Assembly (NCBI GenBank): GCA_037501455.1
Contig: CM074863.1
Coordinates: forward strand, 59,191,501 to 59,255,500
Origin: Lantana camara
Lineage: Eukaryota > Streptophyta > Magnoliopsida > Lamiales > Verbenaceae
Direction of reading: 5' to 3'
DNA: 64,000 bases
Numbering within the stretch: the first letter of the stretch is position 1; each line of letters opens with the position of its first letter. The notes beneath the pieces were generated by a model that saw only the letters and a program-made list of their open reading frames with translations, did not search any database and had not been told where the DNA came from. Of the stretch, positions 19,599 through 31,602 are shown one piece after another. The translations under genes were made by a program, and so were the position numbers.

Positions 19599-21296
19599 TG
19601 TAGCGCTCCAACACCAGAACCCCGGACCCTTGTATCACCCAAGTAACTAGGAAGCCTTATCACTCGAGAGATACTTCGGCGAATGGACAGAACATAACAG
19701 AGATCAGAGTAACCAGTATTGCTAAAGCAGCAGAATCTCAGAATAATTTAAAACTTTTGAAAACATGAATGCAACACAATAGCACATGCATAAACACAGA
19801 AACAAGTAGTCATACGATAACATAAAACATTAGTCCGATAGGAAAACAAAGGAACATTATTAGACTGAGTCCCAAGTGTTTTAGGTTGTAGCCTGAACAA
19901 GTCTCACAGTAAAACATGCAACATGAAGGTAGATGCAACTACGACTACGCAGGACAAAAGAAGAGTAACTAACAATCCTGACTTAACAAAAGACTTCCTA
20001 CAGCTTCAAGATACCTCTAGGAAGTGCCAGGCTGCCTACCTGAATCCATGAGGTCAGAAAACAGGGTATAGGTATTAGTCAAAGGTAGTAAGTGAGATAA
20101 TTTGTAGTAAGAAAGAGTAGTTGAACTTGAGGGTTTTTGAAAGACTTTCTTAGTAACTTTCTTCAAACGGAATTAAATCTTTTATTCTGAAACAGGATTT
20201 TCAACAAGCACACACATCAGAGGTTCTGGTTCATATATACTTTATAAACGGGGTACGGGATATTTTCCAAAAATATGAATAGACTTTAAAACAAAAGTTG
20301 CCCGCAAGCTAGGCCATATCCATCCTTTACTCCTCAAAACATTTACGAGATTGGCATCGAGATCCATTAAGACCCCGACACCCGCATACACATGCACCAC
20401 CCCTTCTCCCCTTATTGTCGCGCCCAAGGAGCTACCCGCGGTGACGTGCAAAACAGGACGAATTTACCACCTCTCCCGACCTTCGATGTGGAGTAACCAA
20501 CCTCCGATTAAACCATCACCAAGGTCAGTACGGCGGCCAGTATCATAGTAGCTATTGGCGCATGCCTCTCGGTCTACTACTTAACCATACCGCCAGGGCC
20601 CAACATAATAAAATTTCCAAAGCTTGCATTCAGAATAAATAAAGTGCATAAGCACACAGAGTTCAGAAGACTGAACCTTTATTCAAAGTGGTATAACAGT
20701 GAACAAAACGTGTGCCAGAGATTATTGACTTTAAACTGGAAGCATTGTCCCAAAATGGGAAAGCATTTAACTTGAAAGAAAAAAATCTTTGCACCCGAAG
20801 GCGTTGATTTTGAAATCGTTTGAATACGTAGGAATATTCATGGTTCCAGTTGAAATAGTTTAAACCTCACCTATTTATTTAGATAAGTTGATAGTTGGTA
20901 GAAGATAGGGTTCACACAGTACCCTGCGGATCCCAGAACTCGGTATTATCTCCTATAAGTGACAGAGTACTATGAGCTTAAGGATCTAAGTCCCACACAT
21001 GATTAATGATGCATGATTGAGTGAGGATAACCAAGTATTGAAGTATAAGATTGAAAAGAATACAGAACACGTAAACAAGGAATAACCTTTCCCAAAGAAA
21101 GGATTTAAGTAAACGATTAGACTCATTAGAAAGCTCGTGTCAAAAGCTTAAGGGTATGCTTTTAGGGTCTTAAAAGAACCCTAACTAGAAAAGGAATGTG
21201 AACTTTGAAACCTACTTTGATCCCCTGTTTTTGAGAATTTTCGAAAAAGACTTTGACCGTTGAATTCGTCTCTTTGAAATGATCAATTAGGTTAAA

Positions 21297-21366
21297 AGTC
21301 AAAATTGTTGGTCAAGGTCAAAGTCAAAGGTCACAGTCAAAGGTCAAGGGTCAAAGGTCAAAGGTC
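21297..21366 (-). promoter_or_regulatory. Cluster of eight W-box-like TTGAC(C/T) motifs in LTR G
   Basis: Plus-strand (A/G)GTCAA at 21297, 21310, 21316, 21322, 21335, 21342, 21349 and 21356, plus one GGTCAT. On the sense strand these are TTGACC or TTGACT, the core bound by WRKY factors. It is close to a tandem repeat of a 7-base unit, so it could be simple-repeat expansion. Confidence 0.6.
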
Positions 21367-21369
21367 ATT

Positions 21370-21690
21370 ATTCAAATATATGGTATATATATTGTATGTA
21401 TACTGTACTTATATAGTATGTAAACGATATTTATACTGTATGTATACGGTACTTATACAGGGATACCTACTGTATTTATACAGTATTTATACAGGGTACA
21501 TACAGTATTTATACAAGAATACATGTTGTATTTATACTAGGATACATACGGTATTTATACAAAAATATATACGTATTTATTCTGAAAAGACACATAGTAT
21601 TTATACGAAAGTAAACACGTATTTATACATATTAGAATCAAATACGTATACGTATATTATACATGTATACCATAACATATATCAATTGGT
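21370..21690 (-). repeat. Tandem array of TATA-like units in LTR G
   Basis: About a dozen imperfect copies of GTATTTATACAGG/ATACATAC spaced roughly 20-25 bp. On the sense strand they read TGTATAAATAC, so each contains a TATA-box-like TATAAATA. The open frame across 21305-21718 is a by-product (Tyr/Ile-rich). Confidence 0.75.
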
Positions 21691-22574
21691 CAAGTATAAT
21701 TATGTAACAATTAGTTAGACATGTAACATTTAAAACTATAGGTTATACTTTAATTATGTAACATTAAATAGCATGCAACATTAAATTAAATCATGTAATA
21801 AATTAAATTACCTAAGTATGATCATAAAATAATTAAAATGTAACATATAACATGCTAGAATAATTGTCACATAATTAATTTGTCACAAAATTAAATTATG
21901 TAACACATTTCGTAATAAACTATACAATAAGAAACATAATTCATAAATTCATGAATATTTAAAACATAAATTAAATCACATAATTCATGCATAAAATAAA
22001 ACATATATTAAATCCTAAACCTCGCATAATTAATAAATAAATTAAAACATAAAATAAAACATAAATTAAACTAATTAAAGAAATTTCTAAAAATAGGTTT
22101 CCTTCTTTACATAATTGTCACAGCAGGGGTATTCTGGTAATTTCACCTTTATCCTGTGTATTTTTGGAGTTGTAAAGTGCCCAAGAGCTAGGAAATAAGA
22201 TTAGCTTCGAAACGGTTACTCACGGGGCAAAATCGGACGTACGGTTTAAAAGTTATAAGCTTCGGAAGATAGGATTTTCTTGAATTTCGAAAATTATTTT
22301 AATTATGAAATAAATACTAGGATGAAATTTGAAGGTCCGAAAGGCTTTCCAAAAATGTAGAAAAAATCGAGGAACGTTATGGTGGTGATCTCAAGGGTTA
22401 AATCATTCTATCGAAGGAAATATATTTTACCGACAGAAATTTTTATTTGAAAATAAATTCTTAAATCGCTCTGGAAACATAAACGAAACCTCAAATCATC
22501 GAAAAGAGAGTTGAAAATTTCTAAGAAGATATGTATAGGTTCTTTAAGGTCTCTCGAATAAAACGGTATAGTGC

Positions 22575-25500
22575 TGGTTCGGCGAGTACAAGATCAAATT
22601 TACATATCATAACAATTCATATCTCAAAAACAAAAATTCATAACATGATTAATTCATGAAATACAAGACAAAATGAATGCAATGCACCTAGCACGACCTA
22701 AACCCAAAAGTGAGACTCGAACGACTCACTTCTCCGCCTAGCTCGTGCTCAAAAGACCTGCAAACTAAAAGTAGGAAAAGGAGAGGTGTCAGTCATATCT
22801 CGACTGAGTGAGGGGGCTAACGCACACCCACACACTATACATATAGATAGCAAAGCATATAAAAGATAAAGGTTATGAACCGGGAATAGGTGTTTGCATA
22901 CCAAAATATTTTCAAAGGACATTACATAACATATACGTATACATTACATTAATAAATACTTTATTCCTGTTCCATAATCCAACCATTTCATTACGCTCGG
23001 CGAGTACGAGCATCCACCGTTACTTCTCATTACATTACATTACATAAAACAGAAATCACATTCAATCCTCCCCTTCGGTGATGGAAGAGTCCGTCGGCCC
23101 TAGCCATCCATTACATTATACATTCCTCGAGGGGCGATTAACCCACACGAGTGCCATTACACATTATACATTCCTCAAGGGGTAGCTAACCCGCACGAGT
23201 CCTCCCCGGTTCATTCCGAAGGCACCAAGAGCACCACGACTTCCCCAACCTCCCTAGGGTCGTACGTAGTACCTTGGATGGAGGACGTGCACAGGGGTCA
23301 TAACCGACGACCCCATGGCCGACCCGGGTCCCCCTTACCCACGTCTCCGGGGCCCAACATTACCATTACATTACCTTTCATAGCATTGCATTCTCGCTCA
23401 TTACAAATCATTAACATTACGAACATTAGCATTAAACTTTCATAAACATTAAACTTTCATTAAAAAGGTGAACTTATATATGCTCGTAGATATAGTCCTT
23501 TCGAAAGCCAAAACTTTATAACAAGATCATAAACGTATTATACATTACACATATTTAACTATATATAATATATAGTCACATGCGGGCTAGAAAACGAACA
23601 TTTAATGGTCTTAGGTCGCTTAACTAAAAAGAAAAGAACCTAAACCTCACCTTTGAACAAAAGTGTAGTGTGGTGCGAGAAAACGATCCCAAACAACTTA
23701 AACTCCGGGCACGACTCCTCCCGAAAGCACCCCTGTGACAAACAAACGCAATACTAAAGACATAGACTCAAACATGTACCACTTAGAAGCACGGCGATGC
23801 AAATGGATGCTATGAATGCAAGAAAATATCAAATGAACACTTAAACGTTTACAAATTTCATTTCACCTATTCAATATCATAGCACAAATTTCATATCGAT
23901 ATCATAACACGTTTCTTATTCATTAATCAATATCATAGGGTAAGCTTAGAGGCAAAAGAAATCACTTATAGTTCAAAAGAATTCAAGAAATGTACCATTT
24001 AAAACGTTGAAATTCATATCACGTAAAATTCATATAAAATGAATCCATAAAATTAATTTAAGACATTTAACATTTAATATAACATGTTCACCTAGCATAT
24101 AAGTCATAAACAATTAGAGAGAAGGTGATTAAAGAGCATGAAATTAAATACGAAAATCATGCACTCGAGGTCGAATTAATTAAGATCATAAAATATATAA
24201 ACTTAATAAAACCATTTTCATAATTAAATTCATAATATATAAATTACATTATAATATATATATATATATACTACACATAATACAATATATATATATATAT
24301 ATATATCCACACACGTACATACAAATATGCATTAAAATTACATATTACATATATTTATTTATATGCATGCACTCACGTACACACTCACACCCCATGCACA
24401 AATCATGCATTAATTACATCTTACACATATATCTATTTATATATAAATGCACACACGTACACATGCACCACAAAATTCATGCATACTACTTCATAATTTG
24501 CACATGAACAACAGAAACATTAAAGACCACTTTCATGCATGAATTTAAACACAACATGCATTACGTACAGCACCATTTATTTCCAAGAAAAAGTAGCAGC
24601 CATGCAAACAATAAAGAAGTAGGGAAAATAGGCACAAAGCTTCTGCATCAAAGTTCCCCGGCCGGGGACTTTTCCTTGCAATTTCTCCCCGCCCGGGTTG
24701 AGCTGTCGCAGCAGCAAAATAACAGCAGCAGTAGCAGTACCAAAGGAGCAAAAACAGGGGACATATGCAGGGGAACGAAGCAGCAACAACAGAGCAGTCA
24801 TGGAGCAACAAATCAAGGCAAAATTAGCACAAAGTATGCAGCAACACAGTCACAAACACACAACAATCACTTTCTCCACGATTTACAGCAGTTTACGCAG
24901 CCAACAAACCTATATTTAACAACTTACAGCAGCAGCAAGGAAAAGGAAACAAGGGCAAACATTTACAGCAACAAATAGGCACAAAACGAAGCAAAACAGG
25001 CACAAAACATTCAGCTAAAAGACGACAGCAGCTAGGGAGCAAAATCTCAACATATTCATGTTTTAAAGCTTGCAAAATCCCCTGTTTTCTTACGTAATTC
25101 ACAGCAGCAACGAACAACAATTAAGGGTACAAAACAGCAGCCAAAAACCATGAAAACCATGTAAGAATTCATACAATTTCAGTCACATATGTTCATGCTA
25201 GCATATATAATCAAGAATTCCAATTTAACCTAACTATTCATCAAATATGGCATATACATGGATCCTTTAACATAATATATGATTCAAGTAGGGCAAAATA
25301 ATCACAAGAACATGGAGATTAAGATTCATACCTTGATCTTGAAGAAGAAGCAAAGGATCAGATGGATTGAGCTCAAAGAATGGCCAAAGATGGAGGTTTC
25401 CCTTCTTTCTTCTTTCTTGCTTCAATTTTCTCCTTCTTTCTTGGTATGGATCGATATCAGCAGCAATTGAGAGAGAGAAGGATGATTTAGGGTGTAAATA

Positions 25501-26114
25501 AGTCAAAGAAATGATTAGGGATAGGTCTTATAGCTCAATATAGGTCATAGGGGTGTTTTAGGGTACGTGGGGCTGAAATCTGCTTCGTCGGGGGTCGAAA
25601 CGACATCGAAAAATTACGAAACTTATTCCATTGCGTCCGGGTCGTCGAAAGGAATTGAACTCCGAAGACGGGGCTCGAATCCGAGTGTCTTAGCTCAAGA
25701 TATGAATTAAAACGTGAACATATGTACTAAAATGACTCATTTTTCAAATGAGTCCAAAACTTTCAAAAAGTTACAAATTAGTCCAAAACCAAATTTTCAA
25801 TTAAGTCCACATATTTTAAAATCATGCAATTACATCCTTAAATCACGTATTTCACATAATTCACGAAATTAGCATGCTCGGGAATAAAATTCACATATCA
25901 TAAATTCATAATTAACACGAATTCACATTATAGTTCCACTTAAGACATTTTCTTGACATTTAAATCACATATTTCATATTATTTCAAATAATTCATATAA
26001 GAAATAATTAGAAATAAATAAGAATGCATCAAATAAAATGAAAATCAATATAATTATGGAAAAAAAACTCACACGTGGTACAAACATGTACGTGTGAACG
26101 AGCGGGGTATCACA
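22575..26114 (-). repeat. Gypsy LTR 'D2' (about 3.5 kb, 3' end lost)
   Basis: The sense strand starts TGTGATACCCCG at 26114, exactly within an integrase gene (ATGGATTTT just before). The module with hairpin lies at about 23080-23365 and a CCCCGGCCGGGG palindrome at 24656-24667; (TA)n tracts are at 24253-24306. Compared with LTR F it lacks roughly the last 400-450 bp of a typical LTR, and no AAATC target duplication is found near 22575, so the 3' end is deleted and fused to LTR G. The CAG/AACAGC-rich stretch 24700-25140 has open frames but no recognisable protein. Confidence 0.65.
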
Positions 26115-27958
26115 AAATCCATGGTTATCTTCTCCCACTTCCATGTAGGAATTGGTAGTGGTTGTAACTTTCCTGTTGGTTTTTGATGTTCTGGTTTAAC
26201 CTTTTGACAAGTTAAGCATTTCTTGACATATTCAGCAATGTCTCTTTTCATTCCGTTCTACCAAAACTGCTTCTTGAGATCTTAGTACATCTTTGTTCCT
26301 CCGGGGTGTACTGTATAGCCTGTCTTGTGTGCTTCATCAAGTATTTCTTTTCGGATAGCTGAGGGCACACAAACTCTGTTCTTATATCTCAAGATTCCAT
26401 CTTCACCTTTACTGAATTTTGTCTCATCATCTTTCTCCTTGGAATTGAGACATTTCTTAATCCATTCGTCAATAGGTTGCGTCTTTATAAACCGATCATT
26501 TAGTGGTGACAAAATTATTAGATTTACCAACTTAGCTCTAGGAATCCCTTGAACTGGTTTTCTCCCACTCTCCGTTAAGTGCCCCTCGATATGCGCTAAA
26601 CTAGCCTTTCGACTCAATGCATCAGCCACCACGTTAGCCTTTCCAGGATGGTATTGAATTATACAATCATAGTCCTCCAGAAATTCCTTCCACCTTCTCT
26701 GTCTCATGTTTAGTTCTTTTTGAGTGAATAAGTACCGTAAACTTTTATGATCCATGAACACTTCAAATTTCACCCCATACAGGTAATGTCTCCACTTCGC
26801 GAGGGCTAAGACAATTGCGGCTATCTCCAAATCATGGGTGGGGTAGTTGACTTCATGTGGTTTAAGCTTTCTTGAAGCATATGCTATCACCTTTCCATGC
26901 TGCATCAGAATGCATCCTAACCCTTCTTTCGAAGCATCGGTGAAGACGGTGTACCCTTCTTTCCCTTCTGGTAATGTTAGTATAGGTGCGGTAGTTAATA
27001 TTTTCTTTAATTCCTGAAAACTCTGTTCGCATTTCTCTGTCCATACGAACTTTCCTTCTTTCTTGGTTAACTGAGTAAGTGGTTCAGCTATCTTTGAAAA
27101 ATCCTGCACGAATCTTCGATAATATCCTGCGAGTCCCAAAAAGCTTCTTACCTCAGAAGGATTCCTTGGTTGTTTCCAATCTAAAATCGTTTCAATTTTT
27201 GAGGGATCCACTTCGACTCCTGAACCAGATATGATATGTCCTAAGAATGAGATCTTTTCCAACCAAACCTCACATTTGCTGAATTTTGCATAAAGCTTGT
27301 GATCCAACAAAGTGCTCAATACTAACCGACGATGTTTGGCATGATCCTCTGGTGTTTTGCAAAAGTCCAAGATATCATCAATAAAGATCACCACGAACTT
27401 GTGAAGAAACGGCCGAAAAATCCGATGCATCATATCCATAAATGCAGCTGGAGCATTTGTTAGCCCAAAAGGCATCACCACGAACTCAAAATGTCCGTAG
27501 CGACTATTGAAAGCGGTCTTGGAAATATCCTCCTCTCTAATTTTCTATTGATAGTACGCTTGCCTCAAATCTAGCTTGGAGTATACTCAAGATCCTTGAA
27601 GTACATGGAATAACTCCTCGATGTGAGGAAGAGGGTACTTATTTTTCACCGTCATCCTGTTGAGTTCTCGATAGTCGATGCAAAGTCGTAACGACCCATC
27701 TTTCTTCTTAACAAATAACACAGGTGCTCCCCAAGGAGAAGTACTACGGCGGAGATAACCTGCCTCTAGTAATTCATCAAGTTGTTTCCTCAACTCCTGA
27801 AGTTCAGCCGGTGCCATCCGGTAGGGTGCCTTAGAGAACGGCTCGGCTCCCGGAACTGTCTCAATTACAAACTCCAGTTCAAGGTCTGGTGGTAAGGTGT
27901 TTAAGTGTTCAAGAAACACTTCTAGGAACTCGTTGACATCCTCTACTTCTTCGATTTT
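26115..27958 (-). pseudogene. pol: GKE pol fragment: RT, RNase H, integrase N-terminus
   Basis: Sense reading from 27958 gives [20 protein letters not shown], then RT with [38 protein letters not shown] and FIDDIL. RNase H follows ([30 protein letters not shown]), then integrase HHCC elements ([26 protein letters not shown]) and KWEKITMDFV, where LTR D2 cuts in at 26114. Two stops lie in RT between 27481 and 27590 and one at about 26282. Upstream it meets LTR B at 27959. The missing protease and gag are inferred to be those at 47497-48657. Chromovirus-like by sequence. Confidence 0.85.
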
Positions 27959-29180
27959 TGTAACACCCCGATTTTTCCAAATCGTTCTGGTATGAATTAT
28001 GTGATAACTACGTGCGCATTTAATTTTTTTTTTTTGCGTTATTATTATTTTTTATTACATATTATATTAAATTAGTGAATTATTTAATTATTTGAAAATA
28101 TTTGAATTTGAATTTATATGAATTTTCTTTTACTATTTGCGCTTGAATGAATTGTTTGCTTGTCGTTTCTACATGAAATGAATTCGAAACTTCGTGTAAA
28201 TTTAATATGTTGGACTTATATGTGTTATAAATATGGTTTTATGCTCGTTTCACATTTTCGAATTCGTTTGATTGAGTTTTGGAATCTATTTTGATTGTGG
28301 AATCCAAAACGGGGGCTAATGAGCAATTAGCCCACCATTGGTTTCTTATGTGATAACATGAGCTAGGAAACTCGGATTCGAGTTTCGTCAACTTTGTTGA
28401 ACTCGTATCGAAAATTCAAGTTTGATGAGCTTAGCCTTATATTTTTCCAAAGCTATTTGAATATCCGAAATTCAACCGAAACACGCAACGGAAGCCAAAA
28501 CTGCCACATTTTACTAAATGAGCCATAACTTATGCAAATCTTGACCAAATTAACTATGGTTTAAGCCTATGGAACCCTAACCCAACCACCTAACCTGATA
28601 TTACCCTCCCTAACCGAACCAAGCCCTCTCACTTAGAGAATTTCAGCCAAACTTCCCCTGCATTCCAGTTTTCCCGTAGCTCAAGCCAACCCTTGGAGAT
28701 TCAATCTCAAATCTCTTCCAAACCTCCATCAATCCACAAGGTAAGCTTAGGGTTCTATTATGCATTCAATAGGAGTCATTTTAATCCATTCTTCCCTAAT
28801 TTTTATCACAGTTTCATGGGTATATGGCGGACTTGAAGAATAGTTAGGTTATGAGCTTTTATGTTGATCTCTTTTAATTCTTGAGGTATTTGATTGATTC
28901 CAAGCATGAATATGATTGTATTGATCTCTTCGTTGCATTTATGGTGATGTATTAGCTGGTAGTTGAGGCATTCATGAGCTACTATTAATGAAATATTGAA
29001 GATATAGCATGAAATGATCATCACATCCATCATCTCACGTTTCAACGCTTTGGGAGCATGTTTATGTGTTGCTTTGGAGTTTTTTTCTTGCATATTTGCG
29101 TTCATAACCTAATTGATCTTGTTGGAGAAGTGTTGGCACGGCCTTGCTCTGTTTTCTCGTTGTATTTTGCTGCTGTTACT

Positions 29181-29597
29181 GGTCGGTCGCGGCCGCGATC
29201 GAACCATGAAGGAAAATTGTAGCGGTCGCCACCTCTCTCACGGTTTTATGGTTGTGTCTCTCAGGTCGCGCCTGCGACCTAAATATGGTGCATTTCAGGG
29301 TGCGGTCAACACCCATTTTTTGCTCTATTTTCTCGTTGCATTTTGCTTCTGTAACTGGTCGATTGCGGCCGCGATCGAACCATTGAGGAAAATGGTAGCG
29401 GCCGCCACCTCTCTCACGGTTTTGTGGTTGTGTCTCTCAGGTCGCGCCCGCGACCTGAATATTGTGCATTTCAGGGTGCGGCCAACACCCCATTTTTTCT
29501 ATGTTTCGAGTTTTTAGAAAATTGAGCAATATTTCGGCCATTTGCATGGGTAGCGGCCGCTACCATTTTATGAAGAAAATGGGTCATGGTCGCGACC
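29181..29597. repeat. GC-rich palindrome array in LTR B
   Basis: Includes the perfect palindromes GGTAGCGGCCGCTACC (29549-29564) and GGTCGCGACC (29588-29597), and near-palindromes AGGTCGCGCCTGCGACCT (29263-29280) and CAGGTCGCGCCCGCGACCTG (29438-29457). A partly duplicated block of about 180 bp (29150-29330 and 29330-29510) repeats the set. Confidence 0.85.
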
Positions 29598-30597
29598 CCC
29601 ATCTATTATGCATGAAAATTCAGTTTTTGTACGTGAATTGCATGGCTTCCTTGAATTATTTTTCGTTCATTCACTTCATTAACATGTCATATAATGTGTT
29701 ATATTGTGTGTTGTGAAATCTTATGAGTTTTCGTTGAATATTTTCCGAGATATGCTTCAATGTGTCTTCTTAGGTCATAATGTGTGCATGCAGGGGATTT
29801 AGCTCTTATATTTGAACACTAATTGCTATATATGCCTTGTTTTATGACTTGTATGATAAGTACACATGTGATACTACGTGTTATGGTCCTTATTTGAATT
29901 TCTTGAAGTAATTTGATATGATTTATGAATATGATAATCTCTAACGCAGTTGATTGATTCTTAAAATATATAAAATGAATGAATATGGAATTGATTGATA
30001 CTTGGCATGCATGGAATGAACTTTTATATGTCTTCAACATGTTTATATGTCTTTAGGGCATTAATCGTGCACATGAACGTATTCATTTCATTATATGATC
30101 TTTTATACATTCATATCATGATCATTCATTGCCGAGCGTCTTATTTGGTCATTTTGAGTCTCACCTCACCTTTCTTGCACAGATTTTGATCCCATTGGAG
30201 ACGAGGCCGGTCCGTGAGGCTTTTGTGTCTTCTTTTGTCGGTTTAAGGTGGGTTTTTCTTCTATTAGCTAAAACAACCCTATATAAATTAAACGTGCAAA
30301 GTTTTAAGCCAAAATCTATAGTATATGTATATCGAGTCGTTTTATGAGTAAATGATTTCAAATGTAAGCCTTCTTTTATGTTTGAACCCTACCTTATGAT
30401 TTTGGCGAGATTATGTTATGTTCACGGGCCCAGGGACTTAGTGTATGTGATGATCCGGGGAGGCAAGGGCCGACGGTGATTCCATACACTAGTTCCAACA
30501 AAAATTTACGATGAAACGAACCTCGTTAGCAGTTTTGATGAGGAAACGCTAGTCGGGCTTTTGAGGATTCATGTACCGCACTAGCTATTATGTATGA

Positions 30598-30626
30598 GGT
30601 GGTTGGGTCTTGCAAACCCGTCCACC
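30598..30626 (+). other. LTR hairpin, B copy
   Basis: Stem GGTGG/CCACC outside, GGGT/ACCC inside, loop CTTGCAA. It sits at the end of the GGGCCC module. See the copies in C, D, D2 and F with different stem bases. Confidence 0.75.
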
Positions 30627-31397
30627 ACCCGGAGGAAGAAGGGGTATATGTATGATTTTGATCATGTTATGTATGTGCACGAAAGATATGTATGATAACA
30701 AATGAATCATGTTATGAATACACGAGGAGAAGGTTGGAGATTGTGCACGCCCACTCGTCGGGCCTTGAAACCCTATGATTAATTATGAATGAATATGATG
30801 GTTGTAAACCCGTAGATGTCTTTCTTTGTCTCACCCACTTGGGAAATCTTTTAAAACTTCTTACAGGTTTATAGCTTGCATGAATGTGTTTAAATACTGT
30901 GATATTTATACACTATGCTCATATTATACCCACCAGTCCCTTTTGGACTTAACCCGGTTTGTTTTTCAGTGTTTTGTGCAGGTTAAGCAGTGCTAGGCGG
31001 GAATACAAGTCGTCTAGGTCTTGCATTAGTATTTAGCACTCTCGTTTTGTTACACTCACACTCATGATAGTATTTTGGTATATGATTTTGTATATGAATA
31101 TTGTTATGGAGCGTTTATGATTTTGTATGCCATGTGGGCCGTTGATTACCTAAATGATATTGTATATCTCTTTTGAAACTTAGTGGCTCATTGTTTATAA
31201 TATATGTTTGTTCTTGCTTCCGTATTATATTTTTACTCTGATTTATGGTTTAAGGGTTAGTCCCGCCTAGCCTAGAGAGTGTGTGTGTGTCCCCGTTCGC
31301 TGTGACTTATCTCGTGTGTGGATTATCCATTTCATATGCGTGTCGGGTCTCGGTGCGGGGGATGTGGCACCTTGCACTCTGGTGTTACATCCTTAAG

Positions 31398-31409
31398 TGG
31401 TATCAGAGC
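31398..31409 (+). other. Primer binding site of B
   Basis: TGGTATCAGAGC eight bases after the LTR end; initiator tRNA-Met match. Confidence 0.9.
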
Positions 31410-31602
31410 TTCGGGTTGCAAAACCGGGCTCTCCCGTCGTGTGAGTCAGTCTAGGTTGTTCGACTTTAGGAACAACTTGACAATGTGATTGCATATGCAT
31501 CCTTTATGCGTTTATGTCCCCTAATTTTTGAATTTGATTGAATTAACTGCACTCTCATGCATGAACTGATAATATCATGCATTTCAGTGTATTATTGACA
31601 GA

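Larger units (their letters stand above)
19599..22574 (-). repeat. LTR 'G', inferred 3' LTR of element GKE
   Basis: The sense strand ends GGAGCGCTACA at 19599. The part 19630-20110 is about 95% like 55788-56254, which is preceded in sense order by GKE coding DNA, so the two are read as the LTR pair of one element. The start of this LTR near 22574 is uncertain (a possible start reads TATACCG) and may be lost in a deletion. It contains a W-box-like cluster (21297-21366) and a TATA-like tandem array (21370-21690). Confidence 0.65.
27959..31389 (+). repeat. Element B 5' LTR (3431 bp)
   Basis: TGTAACACCCCG to GGTGTTACA. A palindrome-rich segment lies at 29181-29597, the GGGCCC module starts at about 30427 and its hairpin is at 30598-30626. 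Its first part is homologous to LTR C (same start, AATTATGTGATAA and GTGCGC further in). No supported gene. Confidence 0.93.

Noticed and set aside
21305..21718. 137-codon Tyr/Ile-rich ORF
   Set aside because: It is a reading of the W-box and TATA-like tandem repeats and is antisense to LTR G.
24535..25120. Gln/Ser-rich and Cys/Leu-rich ORFs in LTR D2
   Set aside because: Both strands are open because of CAG/AAC-type low complexity; no start context, domain or homologue in other LTRs.
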